Source: Andalucia godoyi (lineage: Eukaryota > Discoba > Jakobea > Jakobida > Andaluciidae). From it: DNA of 64,000 nucleotides. Within the stretch, counting starts at the first letter, position 1; each line of letters starts with the position of its first letter. The DNA lies in the NCBI GenBank assembly GCA_009859145.1, contig VRVR01000009.1, positions 359,763 to 423,762 on the forward strand. The letters are read 5' to 3'. The position numbers and the translations under genes are program-made. The notes below the pieces were generated by a model. The model had not been told where the DNA came from. It did no database searches and saw only the letters and a program-made list of their open reading frames with translations. Of the stretch, positions 28,901 to 38,463 are shown one piece after another.

Positions 28901-29468
28901 CATGGTGCTGTATGCCGACACTCATTCAGGCGGCACAAAACGCCGGGTGTTGGAAACGCTGGAAAGGGTGTTGTCCTTGTTGCTCGGATACCCGTATCCG
29001 TATTTGGAAAGCGAGCGGCCTCAGGAATTGTACTACCTGGAACCGGACAGCATCATCCGCTTCGTACACAAGCACATGAAAGAACTGATCGCTCTCTTCC
29101 ACCGCAAGCCAAACGATGCTGTTGCAGCGTTGGGTGGCGACAAGCCGATGGTGCTTCGTTGCGCACTTTACGGCCAGTCTCCGTTGTTCCGCCATCTCGT
29201 TGGGCTGCTTGTGGATGCTCCGTCGACTGCAGACTTCCATGTTGAGATCAAGGGGCACTACAAGAGACTGGCTACCGAAGGAGAAAGACTCGGGTATGTC
29301 CGAGAACTCGTGAAGTTTCTGCTTTCACAGTCGTTCAAGAAGCTGGATGCGCGCTCCGATGTTGAGAAGAAGATCGCCGTTCTTGAGTCTGAGCGGACAG
29401 TCTACGCAGAGGCCAAACAATCCTTGGATCTGATGAGGCGCCGGTTGGACAACATGTTTGCTTCCTAA
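25959..29468 (+). CDS. Dynamin-like GTPase with modified P-loop, 1169 aa
   Basis: After a low-complexity Ala/Ser/Pro N-tail, G1 reads VQGYQSSSKSTVVNRL near residues 105-120. It aligns with dynamin GDQSSGKSSVLE but has Ser for the P-loop Gly. The switch-I block CTKFPIVLSL corresponds to dynamin VTRRPLVLQL; G3 is VVIDHPGF near residue 210; G4 is VTMMDTF, where TKxD is expected. The long remainder is helical, with a charged amphipathic helix at the C-terminus. Compared with the protein at 12773 the nucleotide-binding motifs are more altered, so catalysis may be reduced or lost. A membrane-associated oligomeric role is inferred from the family. A long GA repeat lies 40 bp past the stop. Confidence 0.7.
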   Translation: MVRKSPQSSSAATAPASASAPVSAPGAASDESSAHFRNTTSADVTSPNNPLPLLRQFTQDATQLRRDNGAVLDHGKETQLLSRLLRELEVFLLQHYKASGVPVVLVQGYQSSSKSTVVNRLAGEPVLPMGQGTCTKFPIVLSLQFEAGDDNSWTAKLLAEPDKRVLEESSRSGGVDLLRWLEDHSAGRDLRFDRSAQITVLKQDERQSVVVIDHPGFCQNYPEEALELSQNSIDKHFGGGSEEESDAILVLCQRITGETGDSGWDNLEQLDRIPDGRLFVAVTMMDTFNHAQVAERVRAIRNLSRNDRAQLTQLDILLALQEEIQRATSKQDPAKRVLPRGTRFFFVAGSKVSSKDLLSNKRQTTWRTFLDSEDESLASFLDEFSDQSKWLAESIELIPMTNAQQKVFDEMVGMDCLVSAVHAKHMESGIRTVRKVEGFLRARLEECEFQASELYACSQSLLDVSSTVVAFLEDFAVQFLSLSREQPFDVETATVMHSAHPLSTETEATVRQYFDHITKYHGWTTEQEMELCREHIGLEPDSFPPSRYMENSNGVKKMTERIARYARNAKSNLSTLPRLNHRHGQEMAIRLVHVHVQDLDMDHMLKKSQQNPGMIGGNLTEVLAVVVQRQYDDIYRGVPRSVAEGMDSLAANSSTNGASTFFATRMATQSLLHGQSVLNLLLMVPKYAALLDPSGSVASKIKSTRDTPVFLVERVAEYSGVGGRGGDRLREKALRDARMRRSLEEPDVGTFADLLSSYQKPMANAFNWSGDFASLREIVERVAIAMYFDAKLLGMKERLESLGDSFRVTLSTVNPTLTACSSLFIHQDPAFLSEYRRTFPMSHFVRAFLSKGVDGADDISILEALIQEIKATGGTLLDMDEHDTDSMYKYADKDAELFFNLPRAVRFLLSATQCLPALDRDARSKLVAMLPRAQFTPDCPVPLQSISDVNRFDTASFNHVNRRIISTSLFEYHLAACRIASMVLYADTHSGGTKRRVLETLERVLSLLLGYPYPYLESERPQELYYLEPDSIIRFVHKHMKELIALFHRKPNDAVAALGGDKPMVLRCALYGQSPLFRHLVGLLVDAPSTADFHVEIKGHYKRLATEGERLGYVRELVKFLLSQSFKKLDARSDVEKKIAVLESERTVYAEAKQSLDLMRRRLDNMFAS

Positions 29469-29505
29469 TGTCTGCAAAACTATTTGCTTTCTTACATATC
29501 TGTGG

Positions 29506-29605
<100 letters not shown>

Positions 29606-29721
29606 TGTTTCGTAAATGCAACTTCATCGACCCTGAGCTCGCACCTTTTCGAAACAATCAAGTCGCTGAAAGACTTCTCTGAGAGATTACCCACAGGAAA
29701 TACGCTCAACATCACAGCTTG

Positions 29722-32444
29722 TTACTGCGCCAAAGTAAATCCACAAGCTTCAACCACAGCACGTACGAAGGGAACACGCAGGACAGCAAGATCTTTTGAA
29801 AACAGTTCCAAAGACTTCCTAAGCGACAAATTTCTTCCAAATGTTCCAATTGGACAGATGCCATCATGGAAGACGTGTTCTGGCCCGGCCATCCACAACT
29901 GGCCATCCGAAAACACACAGTCATTGCTGAATTCCTGCATATCCCACGGAAGGAACCCACCATTGGTGACAGCAGAGACATACATTCGAAACAATAATGA
30001 CCCATACGTTTTGGGCATCCCGGAAACGGGGATTTCGGGATGATGCCCACAATTCCGCTGCAGTCTTCCGTTGATTCGAGACTCAATCACGCACCGAAAA
30101 TTGGCCCGGGTGTCAAGATCGACTCCTTCAAACCAGGTGGAGGGAAGAAACACTCGCTGATAAAGGCCGAATGGATGAACGCGCTGAAGTTTCGTTCGAA
30201 CATCAGGCTGCGATTCCAGCAGAGCCAGCACGCTTTCCGCACGAGAGGACATGTGGTCATTGAACGCTTCGGCGAAAACACGAAGGAGTTCAACGGTGCG
30301 ACACGATCGCTCGTATCCCAATTGCCGCAGCTCGACCTCCTCTTTCTCTTTCAGAAACGGCTTTGCAACGTTCATTTGGGCAAAACTGTCCTGCAACCAG
30401 TCAATCGCCACAAAGCATTCTTTTTCGCTGCCCTTCTCCATATGCTCGTTTGCAATTGCGATCAAGCAATCCCTTTTGCCCCACTCTTCGTGAACAAACA
30501 CCTGCTCAACACGTCCATTTTTCATATCCGCGTCATCCCAGTCGACTGGATCAATCTTTTCTTTCTGTTTAGATAATACTAGTCGACAAACGTGCTTTCT
30601 CCCAACGAAGACGCGCCAAATTGAAGGATTTCGCAATTGCGGGCGATCGGGATCACGAAGATCATGCACGTCGACTGTAATGTCATCCAATGAACGAACT
30701 CCCACGGCAGCATCACAACGATTCGAGTGATCCAGATTCTCGACTTGCGAACCCACGAAAAAATCTCTCGAGGCCGACCGCTGAACTCGGCAACGCCATA
30801 ACAAAACTTCATGTTCTCCAAAACCTCCGCAGGAAGACTCCCATCGGATCCCAGCCCCATGTCAGTCGCACGGGATGAACCGGAGGACAGGAACAGATCG
30901 GATGGAGACTGTGACTGCGTAAACGTGTTGTCCACAGGGTCGAAATACGCTCCCCAATGACGACGATTGTAGAGAAGGTCAGCGGCCATTGGAACCAAGT
31001 CATGAATTAACAATAGCAACTTTCCGGCAGCATCGTGGTCTTCGGGGCCATTTCGGCGCCGATAGGCAATCCACAAGTGAAATCCTGCTCGCACCGCTTC
31101 CCACCACGTTTCCGGACTTTGCTTCTGACTGCTGTGCAACAGACCATCGAGGCCGAACCCTGTTCTTGCAAGCTCCAGTGCAACAATCGCTCGATCCAAG
31201 TATGCAGCCTCACCAGTCGCTTCGTGGAGCAAAAGCAGTGTTTCTCCGAGCCAGCGCCGATGACGAGACGCGAACAGGGCCACTGGCGTGAGAATCGCAG
31301 CTCGCTCAAACCATGTGACGCACTGAAGCAAAATCTCGATGCGTCTGTGCATGGCACGGTTCGACAACGAGGATGCCTGCGCAAGACCGATTTGGCCAAG
31401 GACCATGAGGCTCATGCCAAGACCTTTAACATCTGGCGACGGTCGCACCATGACGTACTTGTCGATGGAGCAGCGTACACTTTGATCTGCACTGCGAATC
31501 CGGCCCAACGAAAGACAGCACTGCGCTGCTATTTGATGAAGCGTGCCAAGCGCATCGCATTGCGCTTCCAGTGAAGGATCCAGAATCATCTTCGTCACAC
31601 GCCGCAACACTCTCGCATACTGTCCTCGAGCGAATTGCGACCGAACAATGCGAATCCGCAGCTGAAAAGGCAGCCCCCGCAAGAGGATCTCGTACCGCGC
31701 CTCATTGGCCTTCTTCAGAGCCTCCGACATCAAAGCAGGATCGGAGACGTCCTCCATGTCCGCATCATAGTCGTCTTTCAACGGATCTTCTATGGGCACC
31801 CCGATCAGCTTCTTGATCTCATCTTCTATCGAGCTGGCGGAGTTCAACCGCGCCCACGAACGATCAATTAACGCCAAAGCACTCATCGCGCATTTTGTGA
31901 GCTCGGCGTCCTTCTCGGCATCCGCTGGCGATGACGATGAAAGATTGTCACCGTGTCGCAGCCGGCTTCGTTCTTGCAGCAGGTCGCCGTACCGATCATA
32001 CGTCATCTGCAAAATCGTCTTTCCAGTCGAGTTGTCAAGTGTCGACAGCAGGGCGTCAAGCGTCAGCACGGGCGATGACGATGGTGATGATGATGATGAT
32101 GATGCACTGCTCTGCGGCGAAGGGCCAACGAGCAGGTGCATCAACGACTGCTGGATAAAGGCAAAGTCGTGATCGTCCAGCGGCGAAAAGTTGCGTGGAC
32201 GAATGGAAGACAGATACGTCTCGAACTCACAGGTGAATGCTGCGTTCGACACATACTGAGTCGGCTCCGGCACAAATGCCACTTCGCTGTTGTACACGCG
32301 TCCAGCAATGTGCACTATGCTCGAGCGATCCGCAGTCGCACGCGGGAAGCGCTCGGCAACAAGGGCCGCAATCCGTTGGCCGAGCACCTTGACCCCGGCA
32401 CTCCATGACGTGTTGTTGGTGGTGTTGTTGCTGTTGCTGTGCAT
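29722..32444 (-). pseudogene. Large unknown gene interrupted by a single frameshift in a T6 run
   Basis: From the ATG at 32444 the minus strand reads ~560 protein-like residues: a Ser-rich linker near residue 115 and mostly helical, possibly TPR/armadillo-like sequence after it (EARYEILLRGLPFQLRI). Near 30760 the coding sense moves to another frame that continues for ~345 residues to TAG-independent stop at 29722, with well-formed segments such as DDITVDVHDLRDPDRPQLRN and WRVFVGRKHVCRLVL. The switch sits at a six-T run (plus strand A6, 30758-30763); one extra T would join the frames. It may be a real disabled allele, a sequencing indel, or programmed slippage. No known domain is recognised. 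Confidence 0.55.
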
Positions 32445-32797
32445 GGTCCATACACTGCATACACTGCACAGAAAAGGAATACACAGAGCTTCCCGACATT
32501 CGATAAGCGGGGAATTCCGCCATTCCAGGCACTCTCGATCCCGATTCCCGAATGGTGAATTCCCGATCTCGAATTCTCGATTTCGGATCCCGTGCGGCGT
32601 GCTTGGCTGCTTGCTCTTCCGTCAGCCCTTTTGCACGGTCGACTTCTAGTGGTCGATCTGTGTCGACATCGGCGCACCCCCGCTTCAGAGAGAGAGTTTT
32701 TTTTTGCTGTCGAGACCCGACTCCCGAGTGACGAATGACGAGAGTCGATTGAGCGATTGAAGTCGATGCAGGTTTCGGGGGTAGGTCGGTAGGGGCG
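32445..32797. promoter_or_regulatory. Divergent intergenic region with repeated TCCCGA/TTCCCGATC-type words
   Basis: Between 32515 and 32600 the words CGATCCCGAT, TTCCCGAATG, TTCCCGATCTCG and TTTCGGATCCCG recur at roughly 10-bp spacing. A similar cluster (CATTCCCGATTTTCCGATTTC) occurs at 37856-37876, upstream of the paralogous gene at 35931-37787. These may be sites for a shared factor. No gene is seen here. Confidence 0.4.
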
Positions 32798-34453
32798 ATG
32801 GCAGCGCACGGTTGCAAGTGTCCAGAGCGATTGGCTGCCAGTGCCTTCCATGATCGCAATGCATTGTTTGTGACGATCACACTCGACTTGTCTCGCATTG
32901 TCGCGTCTCCACGTGCGTCCATGCAGGTTACGGTTGACGTTCTTGACATGCTGTCCAGGACGCACGATGACAATACCGTGCGGCTGTTCTCGGTGGATGA
33001 TGCATGCCTGGAAATGGGAATCTCTTTCGACGACCCGTGTCGTCTGAGAACCGTGATCGTGTGCTACCATGCTCCGTTGCATCTGTTCTTCCTTTCGCAC
33101 GTTTCGTCGTCGTCGAAGGATTTGTATGTGACCATGCATGACGGCGGACAGCAGTCTGCAGATGTGCAACAAGAAGAGAAGAGGATCTGGCTAGGTCGCA
33201 AGCGTCACGTCAATTGTCCATCGATGCTCGGCTCATTTTCCGTGCAACAGAGTGTCGAGATTGCGGGCGATTGCACGTTGTGGCAACGGATGCGCACTCG
33301 CACAGCCCGCTCGACAGAAGCTTCTGCGATTGAAAATGATGTTCGAGTGATGGAAATTACGTTTTCGAGGAATCCTCGCGAACGGACGCTGCTTGCGATT
33401 CCCGGCAGTTCCAAAGAAGAAGAAGAAGAAGAAGAAGCAGCGGCGGCGGCGGCTTCCAACAGTGCGTGGTCTTTGGTCCTATCCATCACAGAATTCAACG
33501 ATGACTGTCGTTCGCGAGAGGAGTTGCCTGCAGGCTCGAGTTCCGATACGGTGCATCGCGGTCGCCGTGGAAGAAAGATCTCCAATGATGGTGCAGAGAA
33601 CGATGCGCAAGTTTCCTCCCATTCTGTGAGACATTCGCACGAAATGTCCGTGTCCCCAGACTCTGCTGTGGTCCTTGGCCGGCAGCATTTCAATGCACTG
33701 TCGCTCGCAAAGACATTTCCATTGTGGAGCGCTGCGGCGAATCGCTTGTCTCGCTTCCAGCTGCTGCGTCCCAAAGGCGGCCCTGCAATGGCACAACGAC
33801 CAGTCGAGCTCTGTGACATCCGAGGACATTTGTTGTTTTGGTGGCAGGTGTCCGATGAAAGCGAGGTGTGCAACGGCCGGTCGTCGTTCCTCTACGTGCA
33901 TAACCTGGCGTCAAAGTCGCCAACCGTCTTCTTTTTCGATGTTGCGCACTACTTGATGTTTGCGAAGCACATGTCGCTCGGAAATGACCCCGACCGCTCC
34001 ATGTCGTGGAACGACGTGACGTATCAAATAGAGATTTCGGATCCGCGACGCGACGGGCTGCAGACCGGCACATGTTGCTCACGCGATAACCTCGTGTTCG
34101 AGTTCGTGGTCATTCCTCCTCGAGGATCTGACGGCGGTCTGGGTTCTCGCAGCGCTCCTGTCATTATGGGGTTTCATATGGACCGAAAGGACCGACCATC
34201 CGATGGGCCTGCGTTTCCAGCTGATTTGCAATGCATTCGAAAAACGATTGCGCGCAATCGAGGCAGGATGACTGTCGCTCCGAATGCAGTATTCCTAGAC
34301 AGCAGTCTCTTCTCTTGCTGCTGCTCACCGGTGTTTGCTTCCGGGTACCACTGCTCTGCAGCCTGTGATAATCCTTCGTTTCGGGATCAGTGGCTTGATT
34401 TCTCGATCCTTGTCAAGGCGCAGCGAGCAAAATCAAAACAACGAAAATCGTGA
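32798..34453 (+). CDS. Unknown protein, 551 aa; paralogue of the 35931-37787 gene (family A)
   Basis: An intact frame from ATG to TGA. Family not recognised, but it shares a series of motifs in the same order with the 618-aa protein at 35931-37787: PLHLFFLS, GDCTLWQ, a Glu/Ala/Ser low-complexity insert, VVLGRQHFNALSLAKTF, DIRGHLLFW, FLYVHNLASKSP followed by FDVAHYLMF, EFVVIPPRG, and a final SGY. The GRQHFN...GHLLFW...FDVAHY...PPRG core (~residues 295-440) is the best conserved part and probably one folded domain. There is no signal peptide or transmembrane helix. The stop is followed immediately by ATG, but the true start of the next gene is probably 34766. Confidence 0.6.
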   Translation: MAAHGCKCPERLAASAFHDRNALFVTITLDLSRIVASPRASMQVTVDVLDMLSRTHDDNTVRLFSVDDACLEMGISFDDPCRLRTVIVCYHAPLHLFFLSHVSSSSKDLYVTMHDGGQQSADVQQEEKRIWLGRKRHVNCPSMLGSFSVQQSVEIAGDCTLWQRMRTRTARSTEASAIENDVRVMEITFSRNPRERTLLAIPGSSKEEEEEEEAAAAAASNSAWSLVLSITEFNDDCRSREELPAGSSSDTVHRGRRGRKISNDGAENDAQVSSHSVRHSHEMSVSPDSAVVLGRQHFNALSLAKTFPLWSAAANRLSRFQLLRPKGGPAMAQRPVELCDIRGHLLFWWQVSDESEVCNGRSSFLYVHNLASKSPTVFFFDVAHYLMFAKHMSLGNDPDRSMSWNDVTYQIEISDPRRDGLQTGTCCSRDNLVFEFVVIPPRGSDGGLGSRSAPVIMGFHMDRKDRPSDGPAFPADLQCIRKTIARNRGRMTVAPNAVFLDSSLFSCCCSPVFASGYHCSAACDNPSFRDQWLDFSILVKAQRAKSKQRKS

Positions 34454-34765
34454 ATGGCTGTTTTCCGTCCGCCAGAGCACCTCAGAATCGTCAGCGTGCT
34501 GCTCGCGGTTCTGCCCATACCCGCACCTCGTGTGCTCTGTTCTGGTCGGGTCCGTCGCGGTTCTGCTTGGATGCCATGTCGCGCCGATAGCTGCGTCCTG
34601 CAGTCGTGCCGTCCGGCCCCCCGGCGATGCATTTTTTTGTTTTTGTTTTTTTTGTTTCTTCTTCTTCGTCGTCGGCAACACACACCTCGGGAGATTTACT
34701 TTCTCTTTTCTGTTCTTTTTTGTTTGCGTCTTCTTTGTTCATTGTTTTTGCTCATCGTCGTGAAC
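34454..34765 (+). promoter_or_regulatory. Pyrimidine-rich leader between family-A gene and TGS-tail gene
   Basis: The frame of the downstream gene stays open back to an ATG at 34454 directly after the previous stop. The encoded stretch is Arg/Cys-rich then poly-Phe/Leu from T runs, which looks like translated leader. T-rich runs (34629-34740) resemble the leaders at 5480-5678 and 12620-12720. Confidence 0.4.
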
Positions 34766-35803
34766 ATGAGTTCGACAGTTCCAGTGGAGTGGAAATTCAA
34801 GAATCAAAATCCCAAGAATGCCATCTTGAAGCAAGAAGAGAAGATGAAGATGAAGATGAAGATGACGAAGAAGATGCTCGAACAACAGCCAGTGCCCCAG
34901 GACGGAGGGCAGTTGTTCGCCGGACGCAATGATGAGGATGTTGACATGCTGATTCCAATTCCTTCCTTGAGCGCCGATGAGACGGCATTCTGTTCAACCC
35001 CGGTTGGCTCTGCTGTCGCTCACGCCACCCTTGCTAGCACCGGCCAGTTGATGACTCCGGGGTATGTGTACGATACCGCTGGTGATCCTGGTGATATTTG
35101 CGATGCGCTTCTGCCATTCGAGCCGGCTACTGGCAATGCGGCTGTGTTCGGAAACGTGACTCGCGACGCATCTGAGCCTCCTTTTTCGCTTCTGAACCCA
35201 GTGGACGAATGGTCTCCCTCTGTTGCATCGCCGATTTCCCTCTGTTCTACTTCTCTTCCGTCTGATGATTTCCATCCTGGTGGCTACGATGGAATGGACT
35301 TCGAATGGGGCATCAGCGGCCTAATGCGAGGAGTGGCGGACCGAGAAGGAAACGATCGTCTTGCAGCGCCTGCTTCGAAGCAACATGCTCGCATACCGTA
35401 CGTTGCGGAGTTGGCACCCATTCTCGGCAAGGATGCTCCGATGTTTGAGAAACCCCATCGAGAACCTGCAACTGAATTCTTTCAGAAGAGAATGGGACTG
35501 ATGAATGACGACAACCAGCAGGATGATCGTCCTCCTTTCTTCTTTTGGATCTCAGTCTTACTTCAGATGCCGGACACGAGTGTCTTCTGCGTGTCACAGA
35601 ACGAAGAGCAGCCCGGCATCGTGGATGTGATGCACAAGTCACTGCTTGACATTATGCATCCCTGTCGGTGTCGCGCATGGTCGAATGCCGTGAATCTTGT
35701 TCGATTGGATCTGCTCGAATTCGCGGAATACATCAACCATCATGTTCGACATCGTAACTGGGTGCACTACACAGGCAGCGCTGATTTTCGTTTCGATTTG
35801 TAA
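34766..35803 (+). CDS. TGS-tail family protein (member 2), 345 aa
   Basis: The chosen ATG (MSSTVPVEWKFKNQ) avoids the low-complexity leader. After a Lys/Met-rich segment and an acidic, Ser/Pro-rich middle likely to be disordered, the last ~110 residues carry the family domain: FFFWISVLLQ, SVFCVSQNEE, IVDVMHKSLLDIM, then a helix ending HRNWVHYTGSADF six residues from the stop. The order and spacing match members 1 (21218) and 3 (38691). It is sandwiched between two paralogous family-A genes, one upstream on the same strand and one convergent (127 bp apart). No biochemical role can be assigned. Confidence 0.6.
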   Translation: MSSTVPVEWKFKNQNPKNAILKQEEKMKMKMKMTKKMLEQQPVPQDGGQLFAGRNDEDVDMLIPIPSLSADETAFCSTPVGSAVAHATLASTGQLMTPGYVYDTAGDPGDICDALLPFEPATGNAAVFGNVTRDASEPPFSLLNPVDEWSPSVASPISLCSTSLPSDDFHPGGYDGMDFEWGISGLMRGVADREGNDRLAAPASKQHARIPYVAELAPILGKDAPMFEKPHREPATEFFQKRMGLMNDDNQQDDRPPFFFWISVLLQMPDTSVFCVSQNEEQPGIVDVMHKSLLDIMHPCRCRAWSNAVNLVRLDLLEFAEYINHHVRHRNWVHYTGSADFRFDL

Positions 35804-35930
35804 TGTGGGATAGGTTCGTAAAACCACCTTGATGTTTGTGTTTTCTTTTGTCGGTGCGTCGTTGTTGACAATACGAAAGCAATGTGCCACCCTGACGACA
35901 TCACTGACAAACAGCATTTGGAGGAATTCC

Positions 35931-37787
35931 TCATTGCTGAACTGCGTGCGAAACACTGTAGAAACAGCCGTGTGCTGCATGGTCGACCACGGCAGCAAAC
36001 GCATAATCGAGACTCGTGATCCACTCTGACACATCTACATTCAATCCTTCAACGCCATAGCCAGAAACAACAACCGGCTTGTAAGCAAAAAACAGATCAT
36101 CATGCAGTGCAACCGCATTGGCGAACAGGGTCATCTTTGCTTCGTGCTGCAGGAATTCTCGCCTCAGGCATCCAAGCTTGGCGGAGCGCTCGCCATTGTC
36201 GTGATCGTGCACTCGAGAAACTGCGTAAAATCGTACCCTGAAGCAGCTTCGAGGATTCGAATGAGGAACCAAACCACCCCTGGGAGGAACTACCACAAAA
36301 GAAAACACGGCGCTCTCTGCCGCGCACTTTGCTTGCGGCGGGAACGTGCAAGCGAACGGTGCATCGTACGCAATGGCACAGTCGAACGGAGAAGGCCGCG
36401 ACGCGAGAAGATCCACAAACATGTTGTAGTGCGAAACATCATAGAACACGAGTGCTGGCGAGTCGGAAGAGATGTTGTGAATATACACGAACTGCCCAGT
36501 GATGGACGGCAACACCGTGTCGACACTCGCAAGATTTCGCGACCACACCAAGAGATGTCCCTGAAGATCATCCAGTTCTATGAGCTCCTTCTCGGTGCTG
36601 GTGCTGAACGTCTGTGACACCGCAAAGGGAGACACGCGTCGAGCGCACACTTCCCACTCTGAGCCAAGAAAACGCCGAGCTAGAGCAGAAGCATTGAAAT
36701 GCTGGCGTCCCAGCACGATCGCACGGTCATCGAATAGAGAAACCATGTGGTGGCTTACATTGGTGGAAACGGGAGACGCCATCCTCGCCCCGGCACCGCG
36801 AGACGATGGCGACGAAAACGTGCCGATCCTCTCCGTCAACACAATCTTTGTCAATTTGCGCTCCGTGGTTTGCGGATGAAACTCTGTAATGGACAGCTGA
36901 TGAAAGGACGTGTCATTTTCCATCGCAAAGTGGGGAAGCTTCCTTGCGCTATCAAACGACGGTACGGCAGAACCAGTGGTGAAGCACACATCCATGCCCT
37001 TGACGTAATCCGCCAATTCGGACGCCAGTGATGCGGTTTCATCATTCCAATTCAAAACTCCCCTCTTTTCCTGCCACACAGTGCAATCTCCCTTCATCAC
37101 AATACTGGTCTCTCTGAACGATTCGTCCAACAATATGGGACGATTTTGTGCCCGAGACCGGTGAAATGCTAAAATCAACGCTGACCGATGCACGCCATCG
37201 TTTTCAAGACATCGCATGTCAAGACGCATGCTACTTTGACCGGGACACGACATGTAGAACAAGTCCAGTGGCACATCATACCGAATCGTCAGCTTCATAA
37301 GAACACTGTCTGCGGCTGCTGCTGCGGCACCGAGCGACGAGGCGCAGTCTTGCGTGACGTCGTACACGACAAGCGAGGAGTCGTCGGGAGTTTCCAACAC
37401 TTTTTGAAGTAAATCCACGCTCCGGTTCACAGGATCGGAAAAGAGGTTGAGCAGGCGGATGTGCACTGTCTGGCGGTGTTCGAAGAAGACAGAAGCGGCG
37501 TTGGCTGCGAGGTCTGCTCCGCATGTGCAAAAGACGGTACTCGACTCTTCCGAGAGAACACCAAAATAGTCGGGTACTATCGAATCGTACCCGTGGCGCT
37601 CGCAAGTCAGAAGATGCCTCCGACGGTCAGACATTGTCGATCGATTCTCCTTGTCATAGAATTCAGCAAGGGCAAAAACGTCAATAGGCACTGGTGAAAG
37701 CGCAAAGGTGAAAAGGTACCAAAGAGCATCCCTTTTTTGCACTTTGCGGGCAGGCAGAGGAAAGCGGGCATCTACGGTAGCCTCCAT
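35931..37787 (-). CDS. Unknown protein, 618 aa; paralogue of the 32798-34453 gene (family A)
   Basis: Starts at the ATG at 37787. The protein shows the same ordered motifs as the 551-aa relative: PLDLFYMS, GDCTVWQ, IVLGRQHFNASALARRF, DLQGHLLVW, FVYIHNISSDSP, FYDVSHYNMF, SFVVVPPRG and a terminal VVSGYGVEG. It has an extra ~100 residues at the N-terminus and a Cys/Ala-rich stretch near residue 90. The two copies are inverted around a TGS-tail gene, so they probably arose by local inverted duplication followed by strong divergence. Upstream, at 37856-37933, are CCCGAT-type words and a CArG box shared with the divergent Nudix gene. Confidence 0.6.
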   Translation of the reverse strand: MEATVDARFPLPARKVQKRDALWYLFTFALSPVPIDVFALAEFYDKENRSTMSDRRRHLLTCERHGYDSIVPDYFGVLSEESSTVFCTCGADLAANAASVFFEHRQTVHIRLLNLFSDPVNRSVDLLQKVLETPDDSSLVVYDVTQDCASSLGAAAAAADSVLMKLTIRYDVPLDLFYMSCPGQSSMRLDMRCLENDGVHRSALILAFHRSRAQNRPILLDESFRETSIVMKGDCTVWQEKRGVLNWNDETASLASELADYVKGMDVCFTTGSAVPSFDSARKLPHFAMENDTSFHQLSITEFHPQTTERKLTKIVLTERIGTFSSPSSRGAGARMASPVSTNVSHHMVSLFDDRAIVLGRQHFNASALARRFLGSEWEVCARRVSPFAVSQTFSTSTEKELIELDDLQGHLLVWSRNLASVDTVLPSITGQFVYIHNISSDSPALVFYDVSHYNMFVDLLASRPSPFDCAIAYDAPFACTFPPQAKCAAESAVFSFVVVPPRGGLVPHSNPRSCFRVRFYAVSRVHDHDNGERSAKLGCLRREFLQHEAKMTLFANAVALHDDLFFAYKPVVVSGYGVEGLNVDVSEWITSLDYAFAAVVDHAAHGCFYSVSHAVQQ

Positions 37788-37923
37788 TGAGCACAAGAGC
37801 TCAAGAAGACGAGCTGCGAGCCGCCTGTAGATGAAATGCCGATCTCAAATCTCTCATTCCCGATTTTCCGATTTCAGAATTTGGTACAGTATCTATTATT
37901 GGAGATTTGGAGTGTGGAATTTT

Positions 37924-37933
37924 CCAAATTAGG
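37924..37933. promoter_or_regulatory. CArG box between divergent genes
   Basis: CCAAATTAGG is an exact CC(A/T)6GG site with TTT and AAA flanks, close to the Mcm1/SRF consensus. It lies about 84 bp upstream of the Nudix start (38017) and 137 bp upstream of the family-A start (37787) on the other strand. Confidence 0.5.
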
Positions 37934-38016
37934 AAATTTCGAGCATTACAAAAGGCTTGTTTTTTGGTGGCTAGGTCTCTTCTGGTTTTGATATTGCAGA
38001 ACTGTTCACATACTCC

Positions 38017-38463
38017 ATGGCTTTACAACTTCCATTGCTTGTTACTGCAGCGATCCTCTGCGACAAAAACGACCCAGGCAGAGTGCTCCTCGTGAAGCGC
38101 GCTCGTGCGCCCTTCTGCGGGAGCTGGGCGCTCGTGGGCGGCTGTGGCGCCTTCGAGAAAATTGTGAACCCCGAGGAAGCCGTGGTCCATGAAGTAGAAT
38201 GCGATTTAGGGGTGACGCCTGTCCAACTTCGGTTCTTCCACTATTACTTTTGCGAACCAAAGTCTGTTGTTCTCGTTTTCGCTGGACACTTGGAGCATGA
38301 ATCGTCCATTCGGCTTGACCCGCAGTATGTTTCTGCATGGAAATGGTTCGACGTTCGTGACGCACGACCGAATGAATTAGGGGAGATTGCGTTTGAGGGC
38401 GGTTTTGTCCTTGCATCCTATGCCAGGACTTTATCAGCTCCGGATGTCATGAACGGATCGTGA
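38017..38463 (+). CDS. Nudix hydrolase-like protein with degenerate catalytic box, 148 aa
   Basis: Length and order of strands fit a minimal Nudix domain: VTAAILCDKNDPGRVLLVKRA, then WALVGGCGAFEK and HEVECDLGV where GGxxExGE...RExxEExG is expected. The REUxEExGU core has R to H and the metal-binding EE changed to CD, so classical diphosphate hydrolysis may be lost; a binding role is possible. The C-terminal part (VSAWKWFDVRDA) matches the usual strand-helix after the box. It is divergent from family A and 228 bp upstream of a TGS-tail gene. The kinase-Nudix fusion at 18327 is likewise close to a TGS-tail gene. Confidence 0.75.
   Translation: MALQLPLLVTAAILCDKNDPGRVLLVKRARAPFCGSWALVGGCGAFEKIVNPEEAVVHEVECDLGVTPVQLRFFHYYFCEPKSVVLVFAGHLEHESSIRLDPQYVSAWKWFDVRDARPNELGEIAFEGGFVLASYARTLSAPDVMNGS

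Noticed and set aside
34454..34765. Extension of TGS-tail member 2 to the ATG directly after the upstream stop
   Set aside because: The added residues are Arg/Cys-rich then poly-Phe/Leu from T runs, which fits a leader rather than protein.
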